This document shows, piece by piece, positions 25,218 through 34,287 of a stretch of 64,000 nt of DNA. Position 1 is the stretch's first letter. Every line of letters starts with the position of its first letter. The stretch comes from Eubacterium sp. GTDB lineage: Bacteria; Bacillota; Clostridia; Lachnospirales; Lachnospiraceae. The position numbers were made by a program, and so were the translations under genes. The stretch spans positions 1 through 64,000 of the forward strand of contig JAFRNE010000028.1 of NCBI GenBank assembly GCA_017430325.1, in the 5' to 3' direction. The notes beneath the pieces were generated by a model, which saw nothing but the letters and a program-made list of their open reading frames with translations, made no database searches and was not told the origin of the DNA.

Positions 25218-27698
25218 ATGGCTGATAATACTATCATAGGAAAGAGAAAAGATGCATACAGAAATGCTGAGAAGAAATATAAAGCTGATAATGCTATCAG
25301 AGCGGCTCTCAGGGCGCTGAATAATGCTATTCCTCCGAGAAAGAGGAAGACTCCGCTCTCTCAGGAAGAACTTGAGACTCTCCGCACTCAGTATAAAAAT
25401 GCGATCACTGTTCTTACAAAGAAGATAGAAAAGCTTGATGAGGATTATGCAAAACTTGTGACTCAGGGGAATAGTCTGGCCAACAATGCAGCGAGTAAGG
25501 CCAATAACAAGCTTAAGGCTAGGAATAAGTCCGATAAGGAGAAGAATAAAGCTGAATTCGAATATTTTTCAAAGCTCAGAAAGACTATGAGTAAGGATCT
25601 TAAAGTACTTGAGCTTTCATTAAAGTCGGCTAAATATCCGACTGTAACACAGCTTTATGAACTGTCGAGATCAAATACAGCAGAATACAAAATGTCCGAA
25701 GCCAGAAAATACGGCGGCGGAATGAGCGAGCGCTATAAGATATCCATAAAGGGCGAGAAAAACAAAAAGATCGATGGCTTCTTTACTGCTTCGAGAAAGG
25801 GAAAGAAGCTTATGGATGCAGTAAGTGATTTCAATAAGCTTCAGATAGAAAGGTATGGAGCCAAAGCGGAAAGCTTCAATGATGCTGATGGACGTTACCT
25901 GATAGAATCGATTATGGTATTTAACAGGGAGTTTACCAAGGAGGCTATTTTCAATTCCGGCAAGCTTATCATTGATGGTGCAGATTATATGACGATGATG
26001 CTGAAGATAAATGCACTTAAGGATTTTTTTGATAAATGTGAAGATACCAGATTAACCCAGGAACGCAGAGATAAGTGTAAAAACATACTGAATGACAAAA
26101 TTAAAAATACTGATGATTATATGGCGTTTATAGACATACTGGGAGGCGTTTCCAAGCTTAGTAATGCTTATGGCATAATGAAGGACGCAGGAGTTAATTC
26201 GCTTTCAAAGGTTGACAGGAGAAATTCTGCCATGTCGATGATGGCGGATGCTATTGGCTGTGGCAAGCTACTCGCCAGATCCACAAATCTTCGTGTTAAG
26301 GACAAGGATACAGGTAAGGTTATTTCAGGAACCTTTATGGAAAACGCAGAGGGTGTAGACGGCAATGGAACAAATATTGACGGCATCGAAAAGATGAAAA
26401 ATCTTAGCCCGAATAAGGCTGAAGGTATGAATCAGCTTGTGAAGGATATCGCAAATCTTCAGATCCTTGACTGGTTATGCGGTAATGTTGACAGACATTC
26501 CGGTAATATTTTCTATAAATTCGATGAAGAAGGCCGTCTGTGCGGTATCGTGGGTATTGATAATGATACATGTTTCGGAAGAAACCGCATAAACAGTGTT
26601 CAGAGTGCGATCAATCTTGAAAATATGATGATCATTCCTAAGGAAACTGCACAGCTGATCGAAGCTATGGATGAAGAGCAGATCAAGCTGATGCTTTACG
26701 GTTATGACATAAATAGTGTTGAGGTTAAGAATGCTCTGGGCAGATTTAAAGAGCTGAAGCAGAAGCTGAAGGAAGATAAAGAGTATTTCGCAGATAAAGA
26801 GATGGGTTATATTGAAGAAGGAAGGATCAAGATCGTTACGGATGATGAGATCGGCAAGCTTTCCCTCTTTACCGGGCTTAGCAATGGAAAGCCGCTTCCG
26901 AGTAAGGATGGCGTAGTTCAGGGGAATAAAATAAAGAATCTGTTTCAGACTATCAGCGGAGTATGTTCCTTTGGGTTCGGTCTGACAAATAGTATGAGAT
27001 GTCTCAAGAAAGAGGCATATGATCTGAGTGCAGATCTTCTTAAGGCATCAAAGTTTGACCTTAAGAAGCTTGATGATGCTATGAATACGAGCAACCAGAA
27101 GACTATAAATGGTTCAGATGCTTTCAATCAGATGAAGAATTCTGTAAAGAAATGTGCTGATACGATCAAGAATTCTATATCGATGCTTGTCAGTAATGGA
27201 AGAGGTGGTACGCTTCAGTGCCAGAATTTCGCCTGTAATGAGATAAATGACAAGCTGGATACAGCGCTTAAAAAAGTTGATGATTATCTTAAGACCAAGA
27301 ATGCTGCCAAGATTTTGAAAAAATCAAAAACAAGCAATGCATATATCAGATATAAGCTTGCGGTTGATACAAAGAAGCAGCTTGAAAGTTATCAGAAGAA
27401 ATTTAATAAAGTATTGGAAAATGTGGATAAATATAATGAGCTGAATTATGATAGAGAAGCTGCCATAGACACATATAATAAAGAAATAAATGAGATAAAG
27501 GAAAGAAACGGAATAAAGGTTGAGCCTGTTAAGGAAGAACCTCAGAAGGGAACTGTCATACAGAATAATGCTTCGGCTGCATCTAATTCAGTTGAAGAGT
27601 CATATAAGATAGAGGTGAATGGCAGTGTGCTTAACAAGAGTGTCGGCAGTCAGCAGAAGCAGGAGGGCAGATCTGTAAAGAGTGGTATGCATAAATAA
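25218..27698 (+). CDS. Large protein with HipA/PI-kinase-like catalytic signature
   Basis: An 826-residue soluble, Lys-rich protein with no assigned family. Residues 1-140 are charged helices. From about 165 to 470 it resembles the HipA/PI3-4-kinase fold: 'RYKISIKGEKNKKIDGFF' strands, 'MMADAIGCGKLLARST', 'GTFMENAEG', then 'WLCGNVDRHSGNIF' with catalytic Asp425 and Asn430, and 'VGIDNDTCFG' with metal Asp448. The remainder is helical, ending in a Ser/Asn-rich tail. AAAGGAGAG precedes the ATG. Kinase activity and target are inference. It lies between a membrane-protein gene and two tRNAs, with no obvious partner, and the 25079-25217 gap shows no clear promoter. Confidence 0.75.
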   Translation: MADNTIIGKRKDAYRNAEKKYKADNAIRAALRALNNAIPPRKRKTPLSQEELETLRTQYKNAITVLTKKIEKLDEDYAKLVTQGNSLANNAASKANNKLKARNKSDKEKNKAEFEYFSKLRKTMSKDLKVLELSLKSAKYPTVTQLYELSRSNTAEYKMSEARKYGGGMSERYKISIKGEKNKKIDGFFTASRKGKKLMDAVSDFNKLQIERYGAKAESFNDADGRYLIESIMVFNREFTKEAIFNSGKLIIDGADYMTMMLKINALKDFFDKCEDTRLTQERRDKCKNILNDKIKNTDDYMAFIDILGGVSKLSNAYGIMKDAGVNSLSKVDRRNSAMSMMADAIGCGKLLARSTNLRVKDKDTGKVISGTFMENAEGVDGNGTNIDGIEKMKNLSPNKAEGMNQLVKDIANLQILDWLCGNVDRHSGNIFYKFDEEGRLCGIVGIDNDTCFGRNRINSVQSAINLENMMIIPKETAQLIEAMDEEQIKLMLYGYDINSVEVKNALGRFKELKQKLKEDKEYFADKEMGYIEEGRIKIVTDDEIGKLSLFTGLSNGKPLPSKDGVVQGNKIKNLFQTISGVCSFGFGLTNSMRCLKKEAYDLSADLLKASKFDLKKLDDAMNTSNQKTINGSDAFNQMKNSVKKCADTIKNSISMLVSNGRGGTLQCQNFACNEINDKLDTALKKVDDYLKTKNAAKILKKSKTSNAYIRYKLAVDTKKQLESYQKKFNKVLENVDKYNELNYDREAAIDTYNKEINEIKERNGIKVEPVKEEPQKGTVIQNNASAASNSVEESYKIEVNGSVLNKSVGSQQKQEGRSVKSGMHK

Positions 27699-27714
27699 CT
27701 TTTTAAAATAGCTC

Positions 27715-27743
27715 TTGACATTATCATAAAGAGTTGTTACAAT
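27715..27743 (+). promoter_or_regulatory. tRNA-Arg promoter
   Basis: TTGACA, a 17 bp spacer and TACAAT, starting 17 bp after the stop of the large kinase-like gene. Confidence 0.8.
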
Positions 27744-27771
27744 AACAAGGCTGTCAGGAAAACTGACAAAT

Positions 27772-27845
27772 GTGCGTTTAGCTCAGCTGGATAGAGCGTT
27801 TGGCTACGGACCAAAAGGTCGGGGGTTCGAATCCTCTAACGCACG
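27772..27845 (+). tRNA. tRNA-Arg (anticodon ACG)
   Basis: A cloverleaf with acceptor GTGCGTT/AACGCAC, a D arm, an anticodon stem TTTGG/CCAAA closing loop CTACGGA (anticodon ACG, read as ICG), and a T arm GGGGGTTCGAATCCTC. CCA is not encoded. Confidence 0.97.
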
Positions 27846-27858
27846 TTAAAAAAATTGC

Positions 27859-27887
27859 TTGCATTTTTTATCGGGTTGTAATATAAT
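27859..27887 (+). promoter_or_regulatory. tRNA-Gln promoter
   Basis: TTGCAT, a 17 bp spacer and TATAAT between the two tRNA genes. Confidence 0.7.
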
Positions 27888-27916
27888 CCGTTTTGTTGCA
27901 AAAAGTAATTCAATAT

Positions 27917-27989
27917 TGGGCTATCGCCAAATGGTAAGGCACTGGACTCTGACTCCAGCATTTTCAAGGTTCGAATCCTTGTAGCCCAG
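27917..27989 (+). tRNA. tRNA-Gln (anticodon CTG)
   Basis: Acceptor TGGGCTA/TAGCCCA and anticodon stem CTGGA/TCCAG around loop CTCTGAC give anticodon CTG, which reads CAG. The gatCAB operon in this window would supply the Gln by amidating Glu-tRNA(Gln). CCA is not encoded. Confidence 0.97.
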
Positions 27990-27993
27990 CTTC

Positions 27994-28030
27994 AAGATCC
28001 TCGGGAAATATTTCCGAGGATCTTCTTTTT
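27994..28030 (+). terminator. tRNA-Gln terminator
   Basis: An 11 bp perfect stem AAGATCCTCGG/CCGAGGATCTT with an A/T extension in the loop, then CTTTTT. Confidence 0.9.
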
Positions 28031-28049
28031 GCGTAGATAATGAATCGAG

Positions 28050-28080
28050 TAACCGTGCCGTATTTATACGGGCACGGTTA
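28050..28080. repeat. 14 bp imperfect palindrome with GC-rich flank
   Basis: 28050-28063 pairs with 28066-28080 with a single extra G. A GC-rich stretch of about 70 bases follows (28081-28150). It is unlike the AT-rich surroundings and is not followed by a T tract. Confidence 0.65.
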
Positions 28081-28144
28081 TTCGACGAATGTCCGACACC
28101 GAGCCGACAGGCGAGGGGCGGCGCATCGAAGATTCGCTCTACGC

Positions 28145-28429
28145 AGTAGTAGATATGTGTTTATCTATATAAGGTTGGAGGAGATAGCTTCGGGTGAGTT
28201 TGTTCAGACTCTGGTATCTAAGAATGATCCGAAAAGGCTTATAGCGCCGTCAAAGGTTGCAAAAATGGCAGAGAACGAAGAACAGATGAAAGAGATCGTG
28301 AAAACTGTCGGTAAGGAAAGAGCGAGCATGAATAATAATATTATTAATAATGCTACGAGGAAGACTACAGGTACTAAGAAAAACAATGCAGATAATGAAA
28401 AGGTCAGAAGAAATTCGTCGCTTGGATAG
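28145..28429 (+). pseudogene. 3' remnant of an unknown gene
   Basis: An open frame of about 90 codons, readable from near 28145, encodes a helical charged segment ('LEEIASGEFVQTLVSK', 'VAKMAENEEQMKEIVKTVG') and an Asn/Lys-rich tail. There is no ribosome site, and no proper start: the frame extends back into the palindrome and GC-rich DNA that do not look coding. It resembles the C-terminal end of a longer protein, with a tail like that of the 826-residue protein 700 bp upstream. It could be a leftover of a duplicated or deleted relative. Confidence 0.4.
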
Positions 28430-28461
28430 ATGTTTTACAGGTTTTTTGTAATATGAAATAG

Positions 28462-28499
28462 AATCCTCGGGGAGGTTCCGGGGATTTTATTTTGTTTTA
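28462..28499 (+). terminator. Terminator before the S1-domain gene
   Basis: A 9 bp stem (28462-28470 with 28479-28487, one wobble) and TTTTATTTTGTTTT. Confidence 0.75.
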
Positions 28500-28568
28500 A
28501 TGCTGATAATGTGTTATCATGTAAAAATAAAATACAGTATATATGAATATACAGAAATGGAGGACGGC

Positions 28569-29390
28569 ATGGTACTTGGAACATGGAATGAATTAAAGTT
28601 CACTAAGAGAACTGATTTTGGAATCTATTTATCTGATGGAGAGTCGGATGTGCTTCTGCCACAGAAACAGGTTCCGGCAGGGCTTAAGGAGGGAGATAAG
28701 CTTAGCGTATTTCTCTACAGGGATTCTTCGGACAGGCTTATTTCAACGGTCAACAAACCGCTTATCGAGCTTGGTCAGATAAAGAAGCTTACTGTGAAGA
28801 ATGTGACCGATCACGGTGCATATCTTGACTGGGGGCTTGAGAAGGATCTGTTACTTCCGTATAAGGAGCAGACAGCAAAGGTCGTTGAGGGCAGAAGCTA
28901 TCTGGTTAGACTTTACGAGGATAAGACAAACAGGCTCTGTGCTTCGATGAGGCTTTATGGCTTCCTGAAGCAGAATGATAAATACGAAAAGGGTACTCAC
29001 GTTACCGGAACAGTCTATGAATACAGGAAAGGACTTGGAGCCTTTGTTGCAATAGATGATGAGTTTTACGGAATGATACATGAATCGGAAATATTCAGCC
29101 GGGTAGAGGTTGGAGATGAGGTTCATGCAAGAGTTGTAAAGCGTCGCCCGGATGGCAAGACCGATCTTGCACTCCGCGAGGAGGTCTATGTCCAGAGAAT
29201 ATCTGATTCTGAGATGGTATTCGATATCATAAAGAGCTACGGCGGTACGCTTCCTTTCGATGATAAGGCTGATAAGGAGCTTATCAGGACAGAATTCGGT
29301 ATCAGTAAGAATGCATTTAAAAGAGCGGTCGGACATCTTCTGAAGGAAAAGAAGATTGAGATCAGAGATGGCAAGATCGTCAGCTTATAA
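28569..29390 (+). CDS. S1-domain RNA-binding protein, CvfB-like
   Basis: A 273-residue cytoplasmic protein of the CvfB/YitL family: repeated S1-type OB domains ('KNVTDHGAYLDWGLEKDLLLP', 'GTVYEYRKGLGAFVAIDDEFYGM') followed by a C-terminal winged helix ('RTEFGISKNAFKRAVGHLLK'). CvfB affects expression of virulence and other genes in staphylococci through RNA binding; the role here is unknown. The ATG at 28569 is chosen because GGAGG lies 5 bp before it, whereas upstream ATGs lack a site. ridA follows after 21 bp. Confidence 0.85.
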   Translation: MVLGTWNELKFTKRTDFGIYLSDGESDVLLPQKQVPAGLKEGDKLSVFLYRDSSDRLISTVNKPLIELGQIKKLTVKNVTDHGAYLDWGLEKDLLLPYKEQTAKVVEGRSYLVRLYEDKTNRLCASMRLYGFLKQNDKYEKGTHVTGTVYEYRKGLGAFVAIDDEFYGMIHESEIFSRVEVGDEVHARVVKRRPDGKTDLALREEVYVQRISDSEMVFDIIKSYGGTLPFDDKADKELIRTEFGISKNAFKRAVGHLLKEKKIEIRDGKIVSL

Positions 29391-29411
29391 ATAAATGGAG
29401 GATTTAAAGAA

Positions 29412-29789
29412 ATGAAAGAGATAATCAGTACAGACAAGGCACCGGCAGCAATCGGACCATATTCACAGGCAGTTAAGGTTGGGAACCTTTTATTCACATC
29501 AGGTCAGATTCCTATCGATCCTGCAACAAATACACTTGTAGAAGGCGGTATCGAGGTTCAGGCCCGCCGCGTAATGGAGAACGTTAAGGCAATCCTTTCA
29601 GCAAGCGGAGCAGGCATGGACAACGTTGTTAAGACAGTTGTATTTATCAAGGACATGAATGATTTCGCTAAGATCAATGAGATCTACGCAGAGTATTTCA
29701 CAGGTAACTTCCCTGCGCGCTCATGCGTTGAGGTTGCCCGCCTCCCTAAGGATGTCCTCATTGAGATGGAAGCAATCGCAGAAGTTTAA
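29412..29789 (+). CDS. ridA: RidA family enamine/imine deaminase
   Basis: A 125-residue trimeric enzyme that hydrolyses reactive 2-aminoacrylate and related enamines from PLP enzymes. The conserved start '[21 protein letters not shown]' and the signature '[24 protein letters not shown]' spacing, including the Arg that binds the carboxylate, are present. GGAGG precedes the ATG. It lies between the S1-domain gene and the rpsF promoter. Confidence 0.95.
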   Translation: MKEIISTDKAPAAIGPYSQAVKVGNLLFTSGQIPIDPATNTLVEGGIEVQARRVMENVKAILSASGAGMDNVVKTVVFIKDMNDFAKINEIYAEYFTGNFPARSCVEVARLPKDVLIEMEAIAEV

Positions 29790-29797
29790 TTTAGTGC

Positions 29798-29826
29798 TTG
29801 CATATATCAATGAAGTATGTTAAAGT
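29798..29826 (+). promoter_or_regulatory. Promoter of rpsF-ssb-rpsR
   Basis: TTGCAT, a 17 bp spacer and TAAAGT, about 130 bp before rpsF. Confidence 0.6.
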
Positions 29827-29858
29827 AAATGCTCGTGATATATTCAATTATATTCCTT

Positions 29859-29936
29859 GCTCCTGAAAGCACTCGGTTTGAGTAACGAATATGAAGTTGC
29901 GGAGACTGGTGAAAATCCGGTCACTCAGGAGCCATT
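29859..29936 (+). promoter_or_regulatory. Structured rpsF leader, S6:S18-type candidate
   Basis: A perfect 8 bp closing stem (29859-29866 with 29925-29932) encloses about 58 bases containing CCGGTCAC, directly before the rpsF ribosome site. Bacterial rpsF leaders are known to bind the S6:S18 complex through a CCG-containing bulge near such a stem. The location and CCG element fit, while the exact fold is inferred. Confidence 0.6.
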
Positions 29937-29958
29937 AGTCCATAAGGAGGTGCAAGAC

Positions 29959-30249
29959 ATGAACAAGTATGAGATAGCGTTAGTTATCAGTACAAAGCTC
30001 GAAGATGATGCCAGAGTAGAAGTGCTCGAGAAGGTTAAGAGACGTGTTTCCAGAGCGGGCGGCACAATCACAAACATTGATGATTGGGGCAAGAAGAGAA
30101 TGGCATACGAGATTCAGAAGATGAAGGATGGTTATTACTACTTCATCCAGTTCGAAGGCGATTCTGAATCACCAGCTAAGCTTGAGGCTAATCTTCGTAT
30201 CATGGATAACGTGTTAAGATATCTTGTTGTTAAGCAGGATGTTGAGTAA
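29959..30249 (+). CDS. rpsF: 30S ribosomal protein S6
   Basis: A 96-residue protein starting M-N-K-Y-E-I-A-L, with 'ITNIDDWGKKRMAYEIQKMKDGYY' spacing and 'NLRIMDNVLRYLVV' near the end. AAGGAGG lies 8 bp before the ATG at 29959; the longer frame upstream runs through the leader and is rejected. It heads the conserved rpsF-ssb-rpsR operon, in which S6 pairs with S18. Confidence 0.96.
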   Translation: MNKYEIALVISTKLEDDARVEVLEKVKRRVSRAGGTITNIDDWGKKRMAYEIQKMKDGYYYFIQFEGDSESPAKLEANLRIMDNVLRYLVVKQDVE

Positions 30250-30309
30250 TCAGATCCATGTACTTAGTACTCGGAGAAAAACGCTGAGTAATGAAACGGA
30301 GGTTCCAGC

Positions 30310-30768
30310 GTGAATAAGGTTATTTTAATGGGTAGACTGACTCGCGATCCTGAGGTTAGATATTCACAGGGTCAGAACGGCGAGCAGATGGCTATTGCAA
30401 GATACTCAATTGCAGTAGACAGAAGATTTGCAAGAAGAAATGGCGGGGATGAGCAGACAGCTGATTTCATCAATTGCGTTGCATTTGGTAGACAGGGCGA
30501 GTTTGCTGAGAAGTATCTTAAAAAAGGTACAAAGATTGCCGTTACAGGTCGTCTTCAGACCGGAAGCTATACAAATAAGGATGGTCAGAAGGTTTATACG
30601 ACAGACGTAGTGATAGAGGAACAGGAATTTGCTGAGAGTAAGGGAAGTGCTGATGGCAGCACAGGCGGTTACACTCCTAGAGAGAGTGCTCCGGCTCCAT
30701 CATCAGCTGATGCAGCAGGGTTCATGAGTATCCCTGAGGGCATCGAAGGTGACCTTCCTTTCAAGTAA
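30310..30768 (+). CDS. ssb: Single-stranded DNA-binding protein
   Basis: A 152-residue SSB with an N-terminal OB fold ('VILMGRLTRDPEVRYSQG', 'DFINCVAFGRQGEFAEKYLKKG') and a disordered tail. The tail ends G-D-L-P-F-K rather than the common D-D-x-P-F; this retains the acidic-Pro-Phe character but adds a final Lys. The start is GTG with GGAGG 7 bp upstream. Its place between rpsF and rpsR is standard. A small hairpin (30790-30805 region) lies in the spacer before rpsR. Confidence 0.95.
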   Translation: MNKVILMGRLTRDPEVRYSQGQNGEQMAIARYSIAVDRRFARRNGGDEQTADFINCVAFGRQGEFAEKYLKKGTKIAVTGRLQTGSYTNKDGQKVYTTDVVIEEQEFAESKGSADGSTGGYTPRESAPAPSSADAAGFMSIPEGIEGDLPFK

Positions 30769-30822
30769 ATCGAGGTTCGGGAGTTCACGTAGTAACGTGA
30801 GACTTTATGAAGGAGGAGAAAA

Positions 30823-31086
30823 ATGCCTTATAATAAGTCAGAGCAGGGTGCTGCTCCAATGAAGAGAAGAACAGTACGCAGAAGAAAGAAAGTTTGCGTT
30901 TTCTGTGCTGATAAGAACAACATCATTGACTACAAGGATATGAACAAGCTTAGACGTTACATCTCTGAGCGTGGTAAGATTCTTCCAAGAAGAATCACAG
31001 GAAACTGCGCAAAGCATCAGAGAGCTCTTACAGTTGCTGTTAAGAGAGCTAGACATATCGCACTTATCCCATACGTAGTTGAGTAA
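30823..31086 (+). CDS. rpsR: 30S ribosomal protein S18
   Basis: An 87-residue protein with the S18 core '[20 protein letters not shown]' and '[23 protein letters not shown]'. The N-terminal part has Cys residues in '[11 protein letters not shown]' plus a later Cys and His, suggesting the zinc-binding form. GGAGG is 9 bp before the ATG, and a strong terminator closes the operon. Confidence 0.96.
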   Translation: MPYNKSEQGAAPMKRRTVRRRKKVCVFCADKNNIIDYKDMNKLRRYISERGKILPRRITGNCAKHQRALTVAVKRARHIALIPYVVE

Positions 31087-31109
31087 ATCGTATTTTAAAG
31101 AAGCGATAC

Positions 31110-31142
31110 AGAACCCGGATGAATGATCCGGGTTCTTTTTTG
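31110..31142 (+). terminator. rpsR operon terminator
   Basis: A perfect 11 bp stem (31110-31120 with 31126-31136), 5-base loop, then T6. Confidence 0.9.
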
Positions 31143-31292
31143 CTTTAAAATCCTTTATTTTTCGTTGTTTTATGTAACTTTTCCTTTTATTGTCTACGAT
31201 ATTATGTTATAATATTACAGATTTTGTTTGTTACGAAAGTATTACGTTATAAATGAAACTTCCTACAGGGAAATATAAGGAGGACCTAAGAC

Positions 31293-32510
31293 ATGTTTAG
31301 AGTTAATGAGGATTATTTAAAGCTTCCGGGAAGCTATCTTTTTTCTACGATCGGAAAGAAGGTTGCGGCCTATACAGCTGCCAATCCGGATAAGAAGATA
31401 ATAAGACTTGGTATAGGAGATGTAACCCAGCCACTTTGCCCGGCAGTTATCAAGGCACTTCACAACGCAGTTGATGAGATGGCTGATGCTTCAACCTTCA
31501 AGGGTTATTCTCCGGACCTCGGTTATGATTTCCTGAGAAATACAATTGCACAGAAGGATTACAAGGACAGAGGCTGCGATATAGCTGCTGATGAGATATT
31601 TGTAAGCGATGGTGCTAAGTCTGATTCGGGAAATATTCAGGAGATATTCTCAAAGGATACAAAGGTTGCTGTATGCGATCCTGTATATCCTGTTTATGTT
31701 GATACAAATGTAATGGCAGGCAGAACCGGTGTATATGACAGTGAGACAGGCCTCTGGAGCAATGTGATCTACATGCCATGTACAGCTGAGAATGATTTCT
31801 CACCTGAGCTTCCAAAGGAAGTGCCTGATCTTATCTATCTCTGCTATCCAAACAATCCTACAGGTGCATCAATAACAAAGGATGCTCTCCAGAGATGGGT
31901 TGATTACGCAAACAAGAACGGTTCGGTTATCGTTTATGATGCGGCTTATGAAGCATATATTTCAGAGGATAATGTTCCTCATTCTATATATGAGTGCGAG
32001 GGTGCAAGAACCTGTGCGATAGAGATCAGAAGCTTCTCTAAGAATGCAGGCTTCACCGGAACACGTCTCGGCTTTACGGTTGTTCCTAAGGATATCAAGA
32101 CTGCTGAAGGTGTTACACTTCACCAGCTCTGGGCAAGAAGACATGGAACCAAGTTCAACGGTGCTCCATACATCGTTCAGAAGGCCGGCGAGGCTGTTTA
32201 CTCAGCTGAGGGACGTGCTGAGACACAGCAACAGATAGCTTATTATATGAATAATGCAAAGTGCATCTATGAAGGACTTAAGTCAGCAGGCTACAGCGTT
32301 TACGGCGGCGTAAATGCACCATACATCTGGCTCAAGACTCCTGATAAGATGACATCATGGGAGTTCTTTGACTTCCTTCTTGAGACCGCAAATGTTGTTG
32401 GTACTCCTGGTTCAGGCTTCGGTCCAAGCGGAGAAGGATATTTCAGACTGACAGCATTCGGAAGCTATGAAAATACAGTAGAGGCAATCGACAGAATTAA
32501 GAAACTCTAA
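31293..32510 (+). CDS. dapL: LL-diaminopimelate aminotransferase
   Basis: A 405-residue fold-type I PLP enzyme that makes LL-diaminopimelate directly from tetrahydrodipicolinate with Glu, the short route to the peptidoglycan cross-linker and Lys. Family marks are the N-terminal '[20 protein letters not shown]', '[12 protein letters not shown]', '[10 protein letters not shown]', and the PLP-Lys motif '[16 protein letters not shown]'. Length fits DapL. AAGGAGG precedes the start. A TATAAT box lies at 31208 but no good -35 was found. Confidence 0.95.
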   Translation: MFRVNEDYLKLPGSYLFSTIGKKVAAYTAANPDKKIIRLGIGDVTQPLCPAVIKALHNAVDEMADASTFKGYSPDLGYDFLRNTIAQKDYKDRGCDIAADEIFVSDGAKSDSGNIQEIFSKDTKVAVCDPVYPVYVDTNVMAGRTGVYDSETGLWSNVIYMPCTAENDFSPELPKEVPDLIYLCYPNNPTGASITKDALQRWVDYANKNGSVIVYDAAYEAYISEDNVPHSIYECEGARTCAIEIRSFSKNAGFTGTRLGFTVVPKDIKTAEGVTLHQLWARRHGTKFNGAPYIVQKAGEAVYSAEGRAETQQQIAYYMNNAKCIYEGLKSAGYSVYGGVNAPYIWLKTPDKMTSWEFFDFLLETANVVGTPGSGFGPSGEGYFRLTAFGSYENTVEAIDRIKKL

Positions 32511-32566
32511 TAATTGTTTTGGGGATTTATAAACGTTTATAAGGTTATACAAGGAGAAACGTGTAA

Positions 32567-34216
32567 ATGAAGTTATTCAGAGGGTTAAGAAGATCGGTTA
32601 TCGCATTTGTTATATGTGTGATAGTGATGTTGAACGAGACAGGTGTATTGGCGGCCTGTCCGATAGCAGAACAGCAGTATAGAGTACATCATGCTCCAAA
32701 ATATCTTGGAGTTGAAAAACTTGATGGTATTGATGTTTCAGAGCATCAGGGAGACATTGACTGGGCAAAGGTTAAGAAGGCCGGTATCCAGTTTGCTTTC
32801 ATCAGAATAGGTGGACGCGGATGGGGTTCTTCCGGAAATATGTATTTCGACAGTAATTTTGTTCAGAATGTCAAGGGAGCTCTTGCAAACGGTATCCAGG
32901 TTGGACTGTATTTTTACTCGCAGGCACTCACAGTTACAGAGGCTAGGGATGAAGCCCAGAGAGTACTGACTTACATGAGACCTCAAAAGGGTACTGATCT
33001 TTATAACCAGCTTAAAGGTGGTATCTGGGAATATAAAGATAAGATTACTCTTCCTATAGTTATGGATTATGAATACAGTCCGTCGCCATACGGAAGATTT
33101 GTTGCAGGAACGATCTCGAGAGAGCAGGCAACAAGAAATGCAGAGGCCTTCATCGGAGAGATCAAGGCAGCAGGCTTCGATGCATGCGTTTACGGCAGTG
33201 CATGTTTCCTGGAGGATCAGCTTGATGTGAATAAGCTTTACAATACATCATCTATCTGGCTGGCTCATTTTACGGATTATACAGACTACGAGGGTGAATA
33301 CACCTGGTGGCAGTATTCGGAAAGAGGACATGTTGACGGTATTTCAGAAAACGTTGATATGGATGTCTGGTACAAGAAAGAAAAGATAGATACAGAATAT
33401 CACTGTGTCAAGACAACCTACAATGGTGAGACTGGCTGGTACTGTGTACGTGGAGGAAAGGTTGTTCCGAATTTCACAGGCTTCGTTGAGAACGAGAACG
33501 GCTGGTGGTACATAGTTAACGGAAAGGTTGATTTTAATCATACAGGCGTTTATAAAGGAACCCTCGGAAATACAGAGGGCTGGTGGAATGTAAAGGGTTC
33601 CAAGGTTTCCTTTGGCAGCGGTTTTGCCCAGAATGAAAATGGCTGGTGGTATATAATTAACGGTAAGGTTGATTTTTCGGTTTCCGGTGTTATAAAAGGA
33701 ACTGTTAACGGTCAGAACGGCTGGTGGACAGTTCGCGGCGGTAAAGTGTATTTTGATAATACAGTTGCCAAAAATGAAAACGGCTGGTGGTACTGCAAGC
33801 AGGGTAAGGTAGACTTTAGTTATACCGGTATCGCCAAGAACCAGTACGGCTGGTGGAGAATAGAAGGCGGAAAGGTCAACTTCAACAGTAATACCATAGC
33901 AAAGAATGAAAATGGCTGGTGGTATCTGAAAAACGGCAAGGTTGATTTCAGCTTTAACGGTATTGCTCAGAATGAGAACGGCTACTGGGTATGCAGAGGA
34001 GGTAAGGTCGATTTCAGTTTTACCGGACTTGCAAAGGGAACCTATGGCTGGTGGTACTGCAGAGGCGGCAGAGTTGATTTCAACTATAAGGGCATCGTTG
34101 AGAACCAGTACGGAAAGTGGTACGTACTTGATGGTAAGGTAATGTTCGACTATTACGGGTACCTCACAATAAACGGCAGTCAGTATTATATCAGAGGCGG
34201 AAAAGTTGTTGAATAA
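32567..34216 (+). CDS. GH25 lysozyme with Trp-rich wall-binding repeats
   Basis: A 549-residue secreted muramidase. A signal peptide (about 1-30, Arg-rich start then 'VIAFVICVIVML', cleavage after 'GVLA') precedes a GH25 catalytic domain (about 52-260) with 'GIDVSEHQGDIDW', the acidic 'IVMDYEYSP' and 'WWQYSERGHVDGI'. Twelve C-terminal repeats of about 20-24 residues follow, each built on G-W-W-Y...G-K-V-D-F. Such repeats are common in Lachnospiraceae surface and wall enzymes and presumably hold the protein on the cell wall. It probably remodels or lyses peptidoglycan. AAGGAG is present 10 bp upstream. Confidence 0.92.
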   Translation: MKLFRGLRRSVIAFVICVIVMLNETGVLAACPIAEQQYRVHHAPKYLGVEKLDGIDVSEHQGDIDWAKVKKAGIQFAFIRIGGRGWGSSGNMYFDSNFVQNVKGALANGIQVGLYFYSQALTVTEARDEAQRVLTYMRPQKGTDLYNQLKGGIWEYKDKITLPIVMDYEYSPSPYGRFVAGTISREQATRNAEAFIGEIKAAGFDACVYGSACFLEDQLDVNKLYNTSSIWLAHFTDYTDYEGEYTWWQYSERGHVDGISENVDMDVWYKKEKIDTEYHCVKTTYNGETGWYCVRGGKVVPNFTGFVENENGWWYIVNGKVDFNHTGVYKGTLGNTEGWWNVKGSKVSFGSGFAQNENGWWYIINGKVDFSVSGVIKGTVNGQNGWWTVRGGKVYFDNTVAKNENGWWYCKQGKVDFSYTGIAKNQYGWWRIEGGKVNFNSNTIAKNENGWWYLKNGKVDFSFNGIAQNENGYWVCRGGKVDFSFTGLAKGTYGWWYCRGGRVDFNYKGIVENQYGKWYVLDGKVMFDYYGYLTINGSQYYIRGGKVVE

Positions 34217-34240
34217 CTTACGAAATACGGTATAATACTC

Positions 34241-34269
34241 TTTACAAATATTGTACGATACCTTATAAT
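34241..34269 (+). promoter_or_regulatory. Promoter of the T-box/aspS-gatCAB operon
   Basis: TTTACA, a 17 bp spacer and TATAAT, 25 bp after the lysozyme stop and just ahead of the T-box leader. Confidence 0.8.
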
Positions 34270-34287
34270 GTGCGAAGATAATTACAA

